From the NCBI GenBank assembly GCA_902798745.1, contig CADBXM010000002.1, positions 1 to 64,000 on the forward strand: a stretch of 64,000 bases of DNA, read 5' to 3'. The position numbers and the translations under genes are program-made. The DNA is from an uncultured Eubacteriales bacterium (GTDB lineage Bacteria; Bacillota; Clostridia; Peptostreptococcales; Anaerovoracaceae). Positions 27,136 through 39,068 of the stretch are shown here, piece by piece (within the stretch, counting starts at the first letter, position 1; every line of letters starts with the position of its first letter). The notes under the pieces were generated by a model. It did no database searches. It was not told the DNA's origin and worked only from the letters and a program-made list of their open reading frames with translations.

Positions 27136-28344
27136 TCAGCCGACCAGATTGAACCCCTGGTCTTTAAGTGTCTTTCTGACTTCTTCGAGCTGTGCAAAAT
27201 CTCTTGTCTCGATCTCAAGTGTCAGGACACAGCTTGTAACAGCGGTGTTGGCATCGGAATGTCCGTAGTGGACCCCGGTAACGTTGGCACCGCACGATGC
27301 TATTATCGTAGCTACATCTACGAGCTGGCCCGGCTTGTCTTCAAGAGCGATCTGAAGAGTAGCGTTTCTGCCGCTCGTCACGAGTCCTCTGGTAATGACT
27401 CTTGAGAGAATGTTTACATCTATGTTGCCTCCCGATACAAGGCATACCACGTTCTTGCCTTCAACTGGAATCTTGTCGAACATTACGGCAGCGACCGCCA
27501 CTGCTCCCGCGCCCTCGGCGATGAGCTTCTGTTTCTCTATGAGGGACAGAATGGCTGCGGCGATCTCATCCTCAGTTACGGTGACTACGTCATCTACATA
27601 CTCTTTTATGAGTGAGAAAGTGAGGTCGCCCGGGTGTTTCACGGCAATGCCGTCAGCGAAAGTGCTGACCGTTGAAAGCGTTATCTGCTCGTCGTATTTA
27701 AGGCTGTCTGCCATGCTTGCGGCTTCCTTTGCCTGCACTCCGTAGACCTTGATCCCCGGCTTGAGTTTTTTCAGAGCATATGCCACTCCCGAGATGAGTC
27801 CGCCCCCGCCTACCGGGCAAACGACAGCGTCGATCTCCGGAAGCTGGTCGAGTATCTCAAGGCCGATAGTTCCCTGTCCCGCTATTACATCAGGGTCATC
27901 GAATGGGTGGATGAACGTGGCGCCCGTCTCGTCTCTGAGCTGGCATGCATATGTGTATGCGTCATCATAAGCGCCCTTTACGAGCCTCACCTCAGCGCCC
28001 AGTGCCTTGGTCGCCTCTACCTTACTGATAGGAGCTCCGTCAGGCATGCAGATTATGCTCTTCGCTCCCATATGAGTGGATGCGAGAGCCACGCCCTGAG
28101 CGTGATTGCCCGCGCTGCAGGCGATGATCCCGGCTTCTTTTTCTTCTTTTGTAAGGCAGCTTATCTTGTAATACGCGCCTCTCAATTTGAAGCTTCCTGT
28201 CGCTTGCAGATTTTCTGTCTTGAGATAGATCTCATTCTTTCCACTTAGTGACGGCGAGTAGATGAGGTCTGTTTTTCTTGCAACTTCTCTCAGTGCGAAT
28301 GACGCCTGATAGATTTTGTCGAGTGAAAGTTTGCTTTTTGCCAT
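27136..28344 (-). CDS. ilvA: Threonine dehydratase (ACT-domain form)
   Basis: Deaminates threonine to 2-oxobutanoate, the entry to isoleucine. The 402-residue protein has the PLP lysine K53 in TGSFKLRGA, the CSAGNHAQGVA loop, the glycine-rich VGGGGLISG phosphate cup and a C-terminal ACT-like domain (about 328-402). This is the short Firmicute type with one ACT domain. The ATG at 28342-28344 begins MAKSKLSL; the frame is open upstream but only as overlap with the DUF815 gene. It starts 2 bases after that gene ends, so translation is coupled. Position beside leuB and ilvE supports the biosynthetic role. Confidence 0.95.
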   Translation of the reverse strand: MAKSKLSLDKIYQASFALREVARKTDLIYSPSLSGKNEIYLKTENLQATGSFKLRGAYYKISCLTKEEKEAGIIACSAGNHAQGVALASTHMGAKSIICMPDGAPISKVEATKALGAEVRLVKGAYDDAYTYACQLRDETGATFIHPFDDPDVIAGQGTIGLEILDQLPEIDAVVCPVGGGGLISGVAYALKKLKPGIKVYGVQAKEAASMADSLKYDEQITLSTVSTFADGIAVKHPGDLTFSLIKEYVDDVVTVTEDEIAAAILSLIEKQKLIAEGAGAVAVAAVMFDKIPVEGKNVVCLVSGGNIDVNILSRVITRGLVTSGRNATLQIALEDKPGQLVDVATIIASCGANVTGVHYGHSDANTAVTSCVLTLEIETRDFAQLEEVRKTLKDQGFNLVG

Positions 28345-28346
28345 TT

Positions 28347-29567
28347 TTATTCGTCTCTTTCTTTTTCTTCGCTGCTCTTTAGCCATGATATCAGCTGAGC
28401 CGCTGTTCTTCCCGAAGTACTTCCGTGTCTTATCTCCCACCTGCGTGCTTCGTCCTCGAGTTCTTTGTCTCCGATCTCGAGTCCGTATCTCTTCGCAAGC
28501 GTTCTTGCTATGTTTAGATATTCCTGATAATCCGGTTTTCCGTAATAGATCGTGATACCGAATCTTGACGCGAGTGACAGTTTCTCTTCCATCGTATCTG
28601 AGCGATGTATATCTCCGTCGTGCTCCATGTCGGACCTGTCGCCCCATGTCTCCCGGATAAGATGTCTGCGATTGGATGTCGCGTATATGAGCACCTTGTC
28701 CTCTTTTGACTCAAGCGCTCCCTCGAGCATGGCCTTGAGTTCCTTGAAGTCGCTCTCGTTCTCTTCGAAGGAGAGATCGTCGAGGTAGATAATGAATCTG
28801 TAGTTCCTCTTTTTTACCTCTGCAAGCACCCATGGAAGATGCCTTCTCTCCTGCTTTCCGATCTCGATGAGCCTGAGTCCTTTATCGTAGTAATCATGCA
28901 TCAGAGCATGGACGCTGGTGGACTTGCCTGTTCCGCTGTCTCCATAAAGCAGTACATTATTGGCTTGTTCACCCCTAATAAATGCTTCTGTATTTTCCTT
29001 GAGGATCTTCTTGTGTTCCTCATATCCGACAAGCTCGTCGAAGCTCACATCGCTCGTCTCGATCACAGGTACGATTTCGGCACCATTTCCCTGAACGCTG
29101 CTGAGCCTGAATGCTCTATAGAGACCGTACATGCCCGCCCCATACAAAGAATAATCTCCGGTCACCAGGCGGGTGAACTCTCCAACGTCTTTCGCTTTCG
29201 CAAGCTTTTCACTTAGTTCGGAGATACGCCTGCCCTGCGCGGTCATAACGCTGTCCGAGTAAGGGGCTTTATAATCCGATAGCTGAGGCAGCGGTTCCAT
29301 CTTCATAAGATCCATGAATTTGGACATATCCGGCTCTGCCAGTTTTATGAGCGTAGCTTCCTCCTTCACCTCGCGGCGTTCGCAGCATAGCGAAAAAGGA
29401 TTCTCGTCGGTCATTATTATATAAGCAAGCCAGTGCTGCCATATATTGCCCTCGAGGGCAAATTCCGAGGCAAATGAGACCAGCCTGCGGGTAAGAGCGG
29501 GAAGGTCTGTCATGTCGCTTAATTTATCAAGTCTGTCAAAGAAGAGAAACTCCGATTGGTTCTGCAT
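28347..29567 (-). CDS. AAA ATPase of the DUF815 type, function unknown
   Basis: A 406-residue protein. The N-terminal half (1-170) has no recognised domain. The second half is an AAA-like module: FDELVGYEEHKKIL (175-190), Walker A GDSGTGKST (209-217), Walker B IIYLDDLSFE near 255, a sensor-like ATSNRRHLI, and a helical C-terminus. This matches the uncharacterised DUF815 ATPases. ATG start with AAAGGAA. It is placed between leuB (13 bases) and ilvA (2 bases), so it is cotranscribed with branched-chain amino acid genes, although nothing in it points to that pathway. Confidence 0.85.
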   Translation of the reverse strand: MQNQSEFLFFDRLDKLSDMTDLPALTRRLVSFASEFALEGNIWQHWLAYIIMTDENPFSLCCERREVKEEATLIKLAEPDMSKFMDLMKMEPLPQLSDYKAPYSDSVMTAQGRRISELSEKLAKAKDVGEFTRLVTGDYSLYGAGMYGLYRAFRLSSVQGNGAEIVPVIETSDVSFDELVGYEEHKKILKENTEAFIRGEQANNVLLYGDSGTGKSTSVHALMHDYYDKGLRLIEIGKQERRHLPWVLAEVKKRNYRFIIYLDDLSFEENESDFKELKAMLEGALESKEDKVLIYATSNRRHLIRETWGDRSDMEHDGDIHRSDTMEEKLSLASRFGITIYYGKPDYQEYLNIARTLAKRYGLEIGDKELEDEARRWEIRHGSTSGRTAAQLISWLKSSEEKERDE

Positions 29568-29580
29568 CTAACTGTTCCTT

Positions 29581-30654
29581 TCAGCGCAGCTTTTCGAGTA
29601 TCTTCTGCTTCATCTCGCTGCCTTTCAGCCAGGTCTCAGCACCCGGTTCCTTGATGTCAGCTGTGCGCCAACCCTCCAGAAGTACGTCTGATACGGCTTT
29701 GTCTATCTCATCTGCTTCTTCTGCGAGATCGAATGAATATCTCAGCATCATTGCTGCCGAGAGAATGGCAGCTATAGGGTTCGCAAGGTCTTTGCCGGCT
29801 ATATCAGGGGCTGAACCATGGATAGGCTCATATAATCCTCGCTGGGATTCACCAAGCGATGCCGACGCGAGCAGACCTATCGAGCCTGTCACCTGTGAGG
29901 CTTCATCAGAAAGTATGTCTCCGAACATATTCGACGTAACGACTACATCGAAGAACGATGGATCTCTGACTATCTGCATCGCCGCATTGTCGACCAGCAT
30001 GTCATCGAGCTTTACATCAGGATATTCGGTCTCACCGAGTCTGTGTACAGTCTCTCTCCAGAGTCTCGAACTTTCGAGCACATTGGCCTTGTCAATGCTG
30101 GTTACGTGGTTCTTTCTCTTACGTGCTACCTCAAATGCTCTCCTTGCAACACGCTCTATCTCATAAACTGAATAGATCTCTGTATCGTAAGCCGTGTCTC
30201 CGGCTTCGTTTCTTCCGCGCTCTCCGAAATAGATGCCTCCGGTGAGTTCGCGGACTATCATTATGTCAAAGCCGCGTTCCGCTATATCCGGCCTAAGCAC
30301 GCAAGCGTCTTTAAGCGCGGGTTGTATAACAGCAGGCCTCAGATTAGTGAACAGTTCGAGTCCCTTTCTCAGCCCAAGCAGCGCTTTTTCCGCCCTGATA
30401 CTGACCGGCAGATCATCCCATTTCGGGCCTCCTACCGCGCCGAGCAGAACGCTGTCAGATGCCATGCAGCCTTCAAGAGTCTCTTTAGGCAGCGGTTCTC
30501 CGAATTTATCTATGGCGCCGCCACCGGCTATATATGTCTTGAACTCGAATTCGTGTCCGTATTTTTTGGCGATGGCCTTAAGTACTTCAACTGCCGCCCC
30601 TGTTACTTCAGGACCTATACCGTCTCCCGGAACGACCGCTATATTGAATCTCAC
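29581..30654 (-). CDS. leuB: 3-isopropylmalate dehydrogenase
   Basis: NAD-dependent oxidative decarboxylation of 3-isopropylmalate in leucine synthesis. The 357-residue protein has GDGIGPEV near the N-terminus, the VRELTGGIYFGERGR active-site segment, VDNAAMQIVRDP (metal/substrate Asp) and GSIGLLASASLG followed by the EPIHGSAPDIAGK cofactor loop. The start is GTG at 30652-30654, with GGAGGACAAA in front. It follows leuD by 11 bases. Confidence 0.98.
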   Translation of the reverse strand: MRFNIAVVPGDGIGPEVTGAAVEVLKAIAKKYGHEFEFKTYIAGGGAIDKFGEPLPKETLEGCMASDSVLLGAVGGPKWDDLPVSIRAEKALLGLRKGLELFTNLRPAVIQPALKDACVLRPDIAERGFDIMIVRELTGGIYFGERGRNEAGDTAYDTEIYSVYEIERVARRAFEVARKRKNHVTSIDKANVLESSRLWRETVHRLGETEYPDVKLDDMLVDNAAMQIVRDPSFFDVVVTSNMFGDILSDEASQVTGSIGLLASASLGESQRGLYEPIHGSAPDIAGKDLANPIAAILSAAMMLRYSFDLAEEADEIDKAVSDVLLEGWRTADIKEPGAETWLKGSEMKQKILEKLR

Positions 30655-30665
30655 TTTGTCCTCCT

Positions 30666-31154
30666 TTATCTGCTCTGTTTCTCTTTCAGATATGGGAGCA
30701 GACCACCTTTATCAATTATGTTTTCTATGAATTCCGGGAAAGGCTTGGCATGGAATGTCTCTCCCGTTGTCTCATCAGTTATTACTCCGGTCTTTGTATC
30801 AACCGAGACTATATCGCCGGCCTTGATTGCCGCGCTGGCCTCAGGGCACTCAAGTATAGGGAACCCTATATTGATCGAGTTTCTGTAAAAGATGCGCGCA
30901 AAACTGGCTGCGATAACGCAGGAAATGCCGCTTGCCTGTATTGCTATAGGGGCGTGCTCTCTTGAAGACCCACAGCCGAAATTCTGTCCTCCGACCATGA
31001 TGTCGCCTTCCTTGACTCCGCCTGCAAAGTTTTCGTCTATATCTACCATGCAGTGGCTTGCAAGTTCCTTAGGATCGGTGCTGTTGAGATATCTTGCAGG
31101 GATTATCACGTCTGTATCGATGTGGTCTCCGTATTTCCATACTTTTCCTCTCAT
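30666..31154 (-). CDS. leuD: 3-isopropylmalate dehydratase small subunit
   Basis: Swivelling small subunit of isopropylmalate isomerase. The 162-residue protein has [14 protein letters not shown] at the start and [15 protein letters not shown] (about 53-67), the family's substrate-binding loop. The short length matches the LeuD form that pairs with short LeuC. ATG with AGGAGGAGCC. It lies 12 bases after leuC. Confidence 0.98.
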   Translation of the reverse strand: MRGKVWKYGDHIDTDVIIPARYLNSTDPKELASHCMVDIDENFAGGVKEGDIMVGGQNFGCGSSREHAPIAIQASGISCVIAASFARIFYRNSINIGFPILECPEASAAIKAGDIVSVDTKTGVITDETTGETFHAKPFPEFIENIIDKGGLLPYLKEKQSR

Positions 31155-31166
31155 GGCTCCTCCTTC

Positions 31167-32423
31167 CTACGCCTCAGGAACTGCTACGCAGCCTGCTATC
31201 GCCGATGCCGCTGCCACAGCCGGGCTTGCGAGTATTACTTCGCTTCCGGTGTGTCCCATACGGCCTACAAAGTTTCTGTTTGTGGTGGCTACGGCTCTCT
31301 CTCCATCTGCCATTACACCCATGTGCCCTCCGAGGCAAGGTCCGCAGGTCGGAGCCGATACAGCGCAGCCGGCCTCTACAAATGCCCTGGTCAGTCCCTC
31401 TTCGATGCACTGAAGGTATATCTGCTGTGTCGCCGGAATGATTATGCATCTTACTCCGTCAGCGACCTTCTTTCCTTTTAATATGGAAGCAGCGACTCTC
31501 ATATCCGACATGCGCCCGTTGGTGCAAGAACCAATAACTACCTGATCGATATGAAGTCCTGCCACCTCTTCTGCCGTCTTCGTGTTGGATGGAAGATGAG
31601 GCATCGAGACCGTCGGCTTCAGCTCTGAAAGATCTATCTTTACGACTCTCGAGTACTCGGCGTCTTCATCTGCCTCGAATATCTTAGGCTCGCGTCCGAA
31701 TCTGCCCTTTACGTATTCCATGGTCTTTTCATCGACCGGGAATATTCCGTTCTTTCCGCCTGCCTCTATTGCCATGTTGGAAATGGTGAAGCGGTCATCC
31801 ATAGACAGTTCGGCTACTCCTTCGCCCGTGAATTCGAGCGACTGGTACAGAGCGCCGTCCACTCCGATCTCTCCGATCAGATGGAGGATCAGATCCTTGC
31901 CTGACACATTTGGCTGCAGCTTGCCGCTGAGCTCTACTTTTATTGCGTCAGGCACCCTGAACCAGTTGAGCCCCGACGCCATTGCGGCTGCCATGTCCGT
32001 CGATCCTACACCTGTTGAAAATGCTCCGAGAGCTCCATACGTGCAGGTATGTGAGTCCGCGCCTACGATGCAATCTCCCGGCCCCACAAGGCCCTGCTCA
32101 GGAAGGAGCGCATGCTCGATGCCGACAGTTCCCACATCATAAAGATGAGTGATGCCGTGTTTCTTGGCGAATTCGCGCGCAGTAACGCAAAGCTCTGCCG
32201 ACTTTATGTCCTTGCAAGGTGTGTAATGGTCGAGCGCGATAACTATCTTTTCCTTGTCAAATACTTCCGTAAAACCCGCCTTTTCGAATACACCGATCGC
32301 GACGGGTGTTGTTACGTCATTACCGAGCACTATGTCGAGCCCTGCTTCGATCAGATCTCCGGCATGCACTTCAGGAAGGCCTGCGTGCGCCGCGAGTATC
32401 TTCTGTGTCATAGTCATGCCCAT
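31167..32423 (-). CDS. leuC: 3-isopropylmalate dehydratase large subunit
   Basis: 4Fe-4S subunit of isopropylmalate isomerase. The 418-residue protein is the short LeuC type. Cluster cysteines are in [14 protein letters not shown] and in the CGPCLGGH motif (about 355-365). [13 protein letters not shown] near residue 130 contributes substrate contacts. ATG with AAGGAGG. It stands between leuA (18 bases) and leuD (12 bases). Confidence 0.98.
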   Translation of the reverse strand: MGMTMTQKILAAHAGLPEVHAGDLIEAGLDIVLGNDVTTPVAIGVFEKAGFTEVFDKEKIVIALDHYTPCKDIKSAELCVTAREFAKKHGITHLYDVGTVGIEHALLPEQGLVGPGDCIVGADSHTCTYGALGAFSTGVGSTDMAAAMASGLNWFRVPDAIKVELSGKLQPNVSGKDLILHLIGEIGVDGALYQSLEFTGEGVAELSMDDRFTISNMAIEAGGKNGIFPVDEKTMEYVKGRFGREPKIFEADEDAEYSRVVKIDLSELKPTVSMPHLPSNTKTAEEVAGLHIDQVVIGSCTNGRMSDMRVAASILKGKKVADGVRCIIIPATQQIYLQCIEEGLTRAFVEAGCAVSAPTCGPCLGGHMGVMADGERAVATTNRNFVGRMGHTGSEVILASPAVAAASAIAGCVAVPEA

Positions 32424-32441
32424 GGATAAACCTCCTTGATG

Positions 32442-34022
32442 CTAGTCCTGTGCCTTTATCCTTTTTGCTCCGCTTTCTTTGCCTCCGGATAAGCCATGCT
32501 TCTTCTCATACGACATCATGCGGTTGAGCGCCTTGATATACGCGTTGATCGAAGCTTCCATGATATCCGTCGAAAGTCCGCGTCCGGTAAAGCTCCTGTC
32601 ATAGGCGTTTACCTGTACCGTTACATCTCCAAGAGTGTCCTTACCCTCTGAAATGGAGTGGATGTTGAAGATGTCGAAGCTGTGCTCCGAAGGCTTGACT
32701 ATAGCATCGATCGCGTTGTACGCAGCGTCTATAGGTCCGTCTCCGAGCGCTACATCCTGGAACTTCTCTCCGTCTTTCTCAAGGCTTACCGTACATGTAG
32801 CAGTAGTGAAGTTGCTGGTGGAAAGCTGGAACCAGTCGAGCTTGTAGCCGCCTTCTTCATCCTGATAGACGGCGTTGGTTTTATGTGTGACGATGGCTTC
32901 AAGATCGGCGTCCGTGATGTTTTTCTTTTTATCGCAGACGATCTTGAATTCCTCGAAGCAGCGGTCGAGTTCATCCTTAGTGAGGATGAATCCGAGTTCT
33001 TCTAGCCTCTGCCCTACCGCGTGGCGCCCTGAATGCTTTCCGAGCACCAGATTGTTTATGTTGACTCCCACAGATTCCGGAGTCATTATCTCGTATGTCT
33101 CTTTATTTGCTATAACACCGTGCTGGTGTATGCCCGATTCGTGCGCGAAAGCATTCTTTCCGACTATTGGTTTATTCAAAGGCGCTGTCTGGCCTATGAT
33201 GTCATACACTGTCTTGCTGGCGCGGTGTATCATAGTCGTATCTATGCCTGTTGCGAGGCCTGTCATATCCTGACGGGTCCTTATGGCCATGACTATCTCT
33301 TCCAGAGATGTGTTGCCTGCTCTTTCACCGAGGCCATTAATCGTGCACTCCACCTGCCTTGCTCCTCCGAGCACTCCGGCAAGAGCGTTTGCCGTTGCCA
33401 TACCGAGGTCGTTGTGGCAGTGTACCGAGAAGATAACATCCTCCGCGCCCTTCACGTTGCCCTTTATGTCTTCGATCAGAGCTCTCATTTCATCAGGCGT
33501 CGTATATCCGACAGTATCAGGGATATTTATAGTCGTGGCTCCGCACTCTATCGCTTTTGCGACGACCCTTTTCAGGAATTCAGGCTCGCTCCTTGTAGCG
33601 TCTTCAGGGGAGAATTCGATATTGGAGCAATATTTTTTGGCATAGCTCACCATGGCGCCTGCCTTTTCCAGCACCTGTTCCGGGTCAAGTTTTAGCTTGT
33701 ACTGCATGTGGAGCGGCGATGTCGCGATAAAGACATGGATGCGAGGGTCTTTTGCCGTCTTCACGGCTTCCCAGGCGGTGTCGATGTCCTTCTCGGCGCA
33801 TCTTGCCAGCGAAGTGACAGTACATTCTTTGATATTATCGGCGATAGTCCTTACAGACTCGAAGTCGCCCGGAGATGCAATAGCAAAACCGGCTTCGATG
33901 ATATCGACCTTCATCTTCTCGAGAATCTTGGCGACCTCTATCTTTTCTTTTAAGTTCATGCTGCAGCCCGGTGACTGCTCACCGTCCCTGAGCGTAGTGT
34001 CAAATATTCTTACCTGTTCCAT
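32442..34022 (-). CDS. leuA: 2-isopropylmalate synthase
   Basis: Claisen condensation of 2-oxoisovalerate with acetyl-CoA, the first leucine-specific step. The 526-residue protein has FDTTLRDGEQSPG at the start, a metal-binding SVHCHNDLG motif near 205, GNTSLEEI and a C-terminal LeuA dimer/regulatory domain (about 365-505) for leucine feedback. The ATG at 34020-34022 with GAGGT upstream was chosen over an upstream TTG that lies in the ilvD stop region. It follows ilvD by 19 bases. Confidence 0.97.
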   Translation of the reverse strand: MEQVRIFDTTLRDGEQSPGCSMNLKEKIEVAKILEKMKVDIIEAGFAIASPGDFESVRTIADNIKECTVTSLARCAEKDIDTAWEAVKTAKDPRIHVFIATSPLHMQYKLKLDPEQVLEKAGAMVSYAKKYCSNIEFSPEDATRSEPEFLKRVVAKAIECGATTINIPDTVGYTTPDEMRALIEDIKGNVKGAEDVIFSVHCHNDLGMATANALAGVLGGARQVECTINGLGERAGNTSLEEIVMAIRTRQDMTGLATGIDTTMIHRASKTVYDIIGQTAPLNKPIVGKNAFAHESGIHQHGVIANKETYEIMTPESVGVNINNLVLGKHSGRHAVGQRLEELGFILTKDELDRCFEEFKIVCDKKKNITDADLEAIVTHKTNAVYQDEEGGYKLDWFQLSTSNFTTATCTVSLEKDGEKFQDVALGDGPIDAAYNAIDAIVKPSEHSFDIFNIHSISEGKDTLGDVTVQVNAYDRSFTGRGLSTDIMEASINAYIKALNRMMSYEKKHGLSGGKESGAKRIKAQD

Positions 34023-34041
34023 AATTACCTCGGATGATTTA

Positions 34042-35703
34042 TCACTCAAGTATCGCGCCCTTGTCTGCAGAGCTGACGAGTTTAGCGTAGCGCGCCAGGT
34101 AGCCTGTCTTCACCTTTGGTTCAGGGCATACCCATGCCGAACGCCTTGCTTCGAGCTCTTCGTCGGATACTTTGAGTTCTATCGTCTTGTTTGTGATGTC
34201 TATGGCTATGATATCGCCTTCCTCGACGAGACCGATATTTCCGCCGGATGCTGCCTCAGGGCTTACATGTCCTATGGACGCTCCTCTGGTCGCTCCCGAG
34301 AATCTGCCGTCTGTTATGAGGGCGACCGATTCATCGAGCCCCATACCGGCGATCGCGGATGTCGGGTTGAGCATCTCTCTCATTCCCGGACCTCCCTTAG
34401 GGCCTTCGTATCTGATAACAACAACATCTCCGGCATTGATACCACCATCGTATATAACTCTGATGGCTTCCTCTTCGGAGTCGAACACCCTGGCAGGGCC
34501 TTCATGCTGCATCATCGCAGGAGCTACCGCGGACTGCTTTACAACGCAGCCGTCAGGAGCCAGATTGCCCTTGAGAACGGCGATGCCGCCGGACGCCATG
34601 AACGGATCGTCAAACGGTCTGATGATCTCAGTATTGAGGTTCTCAGCGTTTGCGATGTTTTCTCCCATGGTCTTTCCGCTTACTGTCATGACCGATGTAT
34701 CGAGAAGGTCACCTTTTGTAAGCTCTTTCATCACTGCGTAAACTCCGCCGGCTGCCTCGAGATCTTCCATAAAGGTGTCTCCGGCAGGAGCCAGATGGCA
34801 GAGATTCGGCGTTTTGCTGCTGATCTCATTCGCCATATCGAAGTCTATGTCTATGCCTGCCTCATGCGCGATCGCAGGAAGGTGGAGCATGGTGTTGGTG
34901 GAGCATCCCAGCGCCATGTCGACTGTCTCCGCGTTATGGAACGCAGCCTCTGTCATGATGTCGCGAGGCTTTATATCCTGCTCAACCAGCTTCATTATCT
35001 GCATGCCCGTAGCCTTGGCAAGGCGTATCCTTGCTGAATACGGAGCCGGCACAGTGCCGTTGCCGCGTAGCGCCATTCCGATGGCCTCGGTGAGGCAGTT
35101 CATCGAATTTGCAGTGTACATGCCCGAACATGAACCGCATGAAGGACATGCCTGCTCGACATATGTCTTTACTCCCTCTTCATCGAGAGTGCCTGCATGG
35201 TAGGCGCCGACTGCCTCGAACATGTGTGAGAGGCAGGTGCGTCTGCCGTCAGGAAGACGCCCGGCCAACATTGGCCCTCCGGCGCAGAATATAGCCGGAA
35301 CGTTGATGCGTGCTGCCGCCATAAGGAGCCCCGGCACGTTCTTGTCGCAGTTTGGCACCATTACGAGACCGTCAAACTGGTGCGCGATCGCCATCGCCTC
35401 CGTAGAGTCGGCGATAAGGTCACGAGTCACAAGTGAATACTTCATTCCGATGTGACCCATTGCGATACCATCGCAAACGGCGATCGCCGGGAACTGTATC
35501 GGTGTACCGCCCGCGGCTCTGACGCCTGCCATTACAGCCTGACTTATCTTGTCGAGGTGCATATGGCCCGGCACGATCTCGTTGTAAGAGCTCACCACTC
35601 CTATGATCGGTCTCGATATCTCTTCTTCCGTAAGACCAAGCGCGTAAAACAGGCTCCTGTTAGGCGCGCGGTCGATTCCTTTTTTCGCATTATCAGATTT
35701 CAT
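34042..35703 (-). CDS. ilvD: Dihydroxy-acid dehydratase
   Basis: Iron-sulfur dehydratase giving the 2-oxoacids of valine and isoleucine. The 553-residue protein has CDKNVPG near residue 120 and [17 protein letters not shown] near 190, with the cluster cysteines, then the [18 protein letters not shown] motif and [19 protein letters not shown] with AGGAGGG. The gap to ilvC is 30 bases. It is oxygen-labile in many organisms, in keeping with an anaerobic host. Confidence 0.98.
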   Translation of the reverse strand: MKSDNAKKGIDRAPNRSLFYALGLTEEEISRPIIGVVSSYNEIVPGHMHLDKISQAVMAGVRAAGGTPIQFPAIAVCDGIAMGHIGMKYSLVTRDLIADSTEAMAIAHQFDGLVMVPNCDKNVPGLLMAAARINVPAIFCAGGPMLAGRLPDGRRTCLSHMFEAVGAYHAGTLDEEGVKTYVEQACPSCGSCSGMYTANSMNCLTEAIGMALRGNGTVPAPYSARIRLAKATGMQIMKLVEQDIKPRDIMTEAAFHNAETVDMALGCSTNTMLHLPAIAHEAGIDIDFDMANEISSKTPNLCHLAPAGDTFMEDLEAAGGVYAVMKELTKGDLLDTSVMTVSGKTMGENIANAENLNTEIIRPFDDPFMASGGIAVLKGNLAPDGCVVKQSAVAPAMMQHEGPARVFDSEEEAIRVIYDGGINAGDVVVIRYEGPKGGPGMREMLNPTSAIAGMGLDESVALITDGRFSGATRGASIGHVSPEAASGGNIGLVEEGDIIAIDITNKTIELKVSDEELEARRSAWVCPEPKVKTGYLARYAKLVSSADKGAILE

Positions 35704-35733
35704 TATTCCCTCCTGAGGCAGGATGAATCAGTA

Positions 35734-37294
<1,561 letters not shown>

Positions 37295-37306
37295 TCCCAC
37301 GCCCTC

Positions 37307-39013
37307 CTAAATCTTCATAAAGTCTGTTATATGGCTTCCGCCGCCTACCATCGGTCTCACCATCTCATCTATATCAAGTACGCAATCTATCACGCATCCC
37401 TCGCCGCTTGCCTTCGCCTCTTCGATGGCAATTTCCAGATCCTTCTGGTTATTGACGCGGTAACCCTTGAGTCCGTACGCATCAGCAAGCTTCACGAAAT
37501 CAGGTCCTCTGTCCATATCGCTCTGCGAGAAGTTCTTGTGATAAATCAGGTTCTGCCATTGTCTCACCATACCGAGCGTCTGATTGTTGAACACGAATAT
37601 GATGATAGGCAGTCCGTAATACTGAACAGTGGTAAGCTCGTTACAGTTCATCCTGAAACTTCCGTCTCCGGCTACAAGTATGACGGATTTGTCCGGATTT
37701 CCCACCTTCGCTCCGATGGCTGCTCCGAGACCGAATCCCATAGTGCCGAATCCGCCCGATGTGATCAGCTGTCCCGGATAATCGAAGTGGAAATGCTGTA
37801 TCGCCCACATCTGATGCTGACCTACATCAGTCGATACTATAGTATCCATCGGCATGAGCTTGGCGATAGTATCGCAGACCTGCTTAGGATTAAGTGTCTC
37901 TCCTCCCTCGTCATACTTCGTTTCTGTCGGGTACGAGAACACGAATTTCTTCCATTCGCTGTGATCCTGCTGGCTGAGTCTTTCGTTGAGCATCCTCAGC
38001 ACCTCTTTCGCGTCGCCTACTATGTGGTGATCGGTCCTAACATTTTTATTGATCTCCGATCTGTCGATATCTATGTGGACTATCTTTGCCTGGCTTGCGA
38101 ATGTCTCCGGATCGAGAGCTACTCTATCCGAGAATCTGCAGCCGACCGCGATCAGGATATCGCATTCGTTGCAGGCTATATTCGACGCCTGCGAACCGTG
38201 CATGCCTATCATGCCGGTGACAAGAGGATTCCTGCCATTGATGCCTCCGCCGCCCATCACGGTGACAGCCGTAGGTGAATCTATGAGATTGGCAAAGTAG
38301 TTGAATTCCTCATGAGCGCGTCCTCTAACGACGCCTCCGCCGCAGATGAGCATCGGCTTTTTCGATTCCTCTATCATGCTTACGAGCTTGTCGATATCTT
38401 CTTCATCGATCGCAGGCTTCTGCATGTCGGGCATATTGCGCTCGTATATGGCTTCAAGGAGACCTTTTTCCTTATGCTCAGCCCTAGGAACGAATTCGTA
38501 TTCAGTTTCCTCTGCTGTCACGTTTTTGAGTATGTCTATGAATACCGGCCCCGGTCTTCCGCTTCTTGCGATCGCGAAAGCCTTGCGAACAGTGCTGGCC
38601 AGTTTATCTACATCTGTTATCTGGAAGTTGCACTTGGTTATAGGAAGCATTACTCCCGTGCTGTCTACTTCCTGGAACGAGTCCTTGCCGATGAGGTTTT
38701 CTGCCACATTGCATGAAATAAAAACGACAGGGGAAGAATCCATGTATGCAGTCGCTACCCCTGTTGTCAGATTTGTGGCTCCCGGACCGGAAGTGGCAAA
38801 GACAACACCGACCTTGCCGGTGCTTCTTGCGTATCCGTCCGCGGCATGAGATGCCCCCTGCTCGTGAGCAGTAAGATAATGATTTATGCGTCCTTTGTAT
38901 TTTACAAGCGAGTCGTATACATTGAGTACCGTCCCGCCCGGATAGCCGAAGACTACATCCACGCCCTGCTCGAGCAGGCATTCCATCAATACTTCAGAAC
39001 CTACTAATTTCAC
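37307..39013 (-). CDS. ilvB: Acetolactate synthase catalytic subunit (copy with VRQWQ motif)
   Basis: ThDP- and FAD-dependent enzyme forming acetolactate or acetohydroxybutyrate. The 568-residue protein has the ThDP glutamate E51 in TAHEQGASHAADGYAR, a central FAD-binding domain and the ThDP-Mg motif GDGSFRMNCNELTT. The substrate-specificity tryptophan is present in VRQWQN (Trp codon 37556-37558). The start is GTG at 39011-39013 with GAAGGA upstream. It pairs with the ilvN gene 12 bases downstream. Confidence 0.97.
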   Translation of the reverse strand: MKLVGSEVLMECLLEQGVDVVFGYPGGTVLNVYDSLVKYKGRINHYLTAHEQGASHAADGYARSTGKVGVVFATSGPGATNLTTGVATAYMDSSPVVFISCNVAENLIGKDSFQEVDSTGVMLPITKCNFQITDVDKLASTVRKAFAIARSGRPGPVFIDILKNVTAEETEYEFVPRAEHKEKGLLEAIYERNMPDMQKPAIDEEDIDKLVSMIEESKKPMLICGGGVVRGRAHEEFNYFANLIDSPTAVTVMGGGGINGRNPLVTGMIGMHGSQASNIACNECDILIAVGCRFSDRVALDPETFASQAKIVHIDIDRSEINKNVRTDHHIVGDAKEVLRMLNERLSQQDHSEWKKFVFSYPTETKYDEGGETLNPKQVCDTIAKLMPMDTIVSTDVGQHQMWAIQHFHFDYPGQLITSGGFGTMGFGLGAAIGAKVGNPDKSVILVAGDGSFRMNCNELTTVQYYGLPIIIFVFNNQTLGMVRQWQNLIYHKNFSQSDMDRGPDFVKLADAYGLKGYRVNNQKDLEIAIEEAKASGEGCVIDCVLDIDEMVRPMVGGGSHITDFMKI

Positions 39014-39068
39014 TGTTAATATCCTTCTTCCTTTATTGTTTTTTCCACAGAGATCTGTTCTCTGTCTT

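Noticed and set aside
33652-35037. Long plus-strand open frame opposite leuA and ilvD
   Set aside because: It is an antisense shadow of two clearly coding genes; no ribosome site and no recognisable protein motif.
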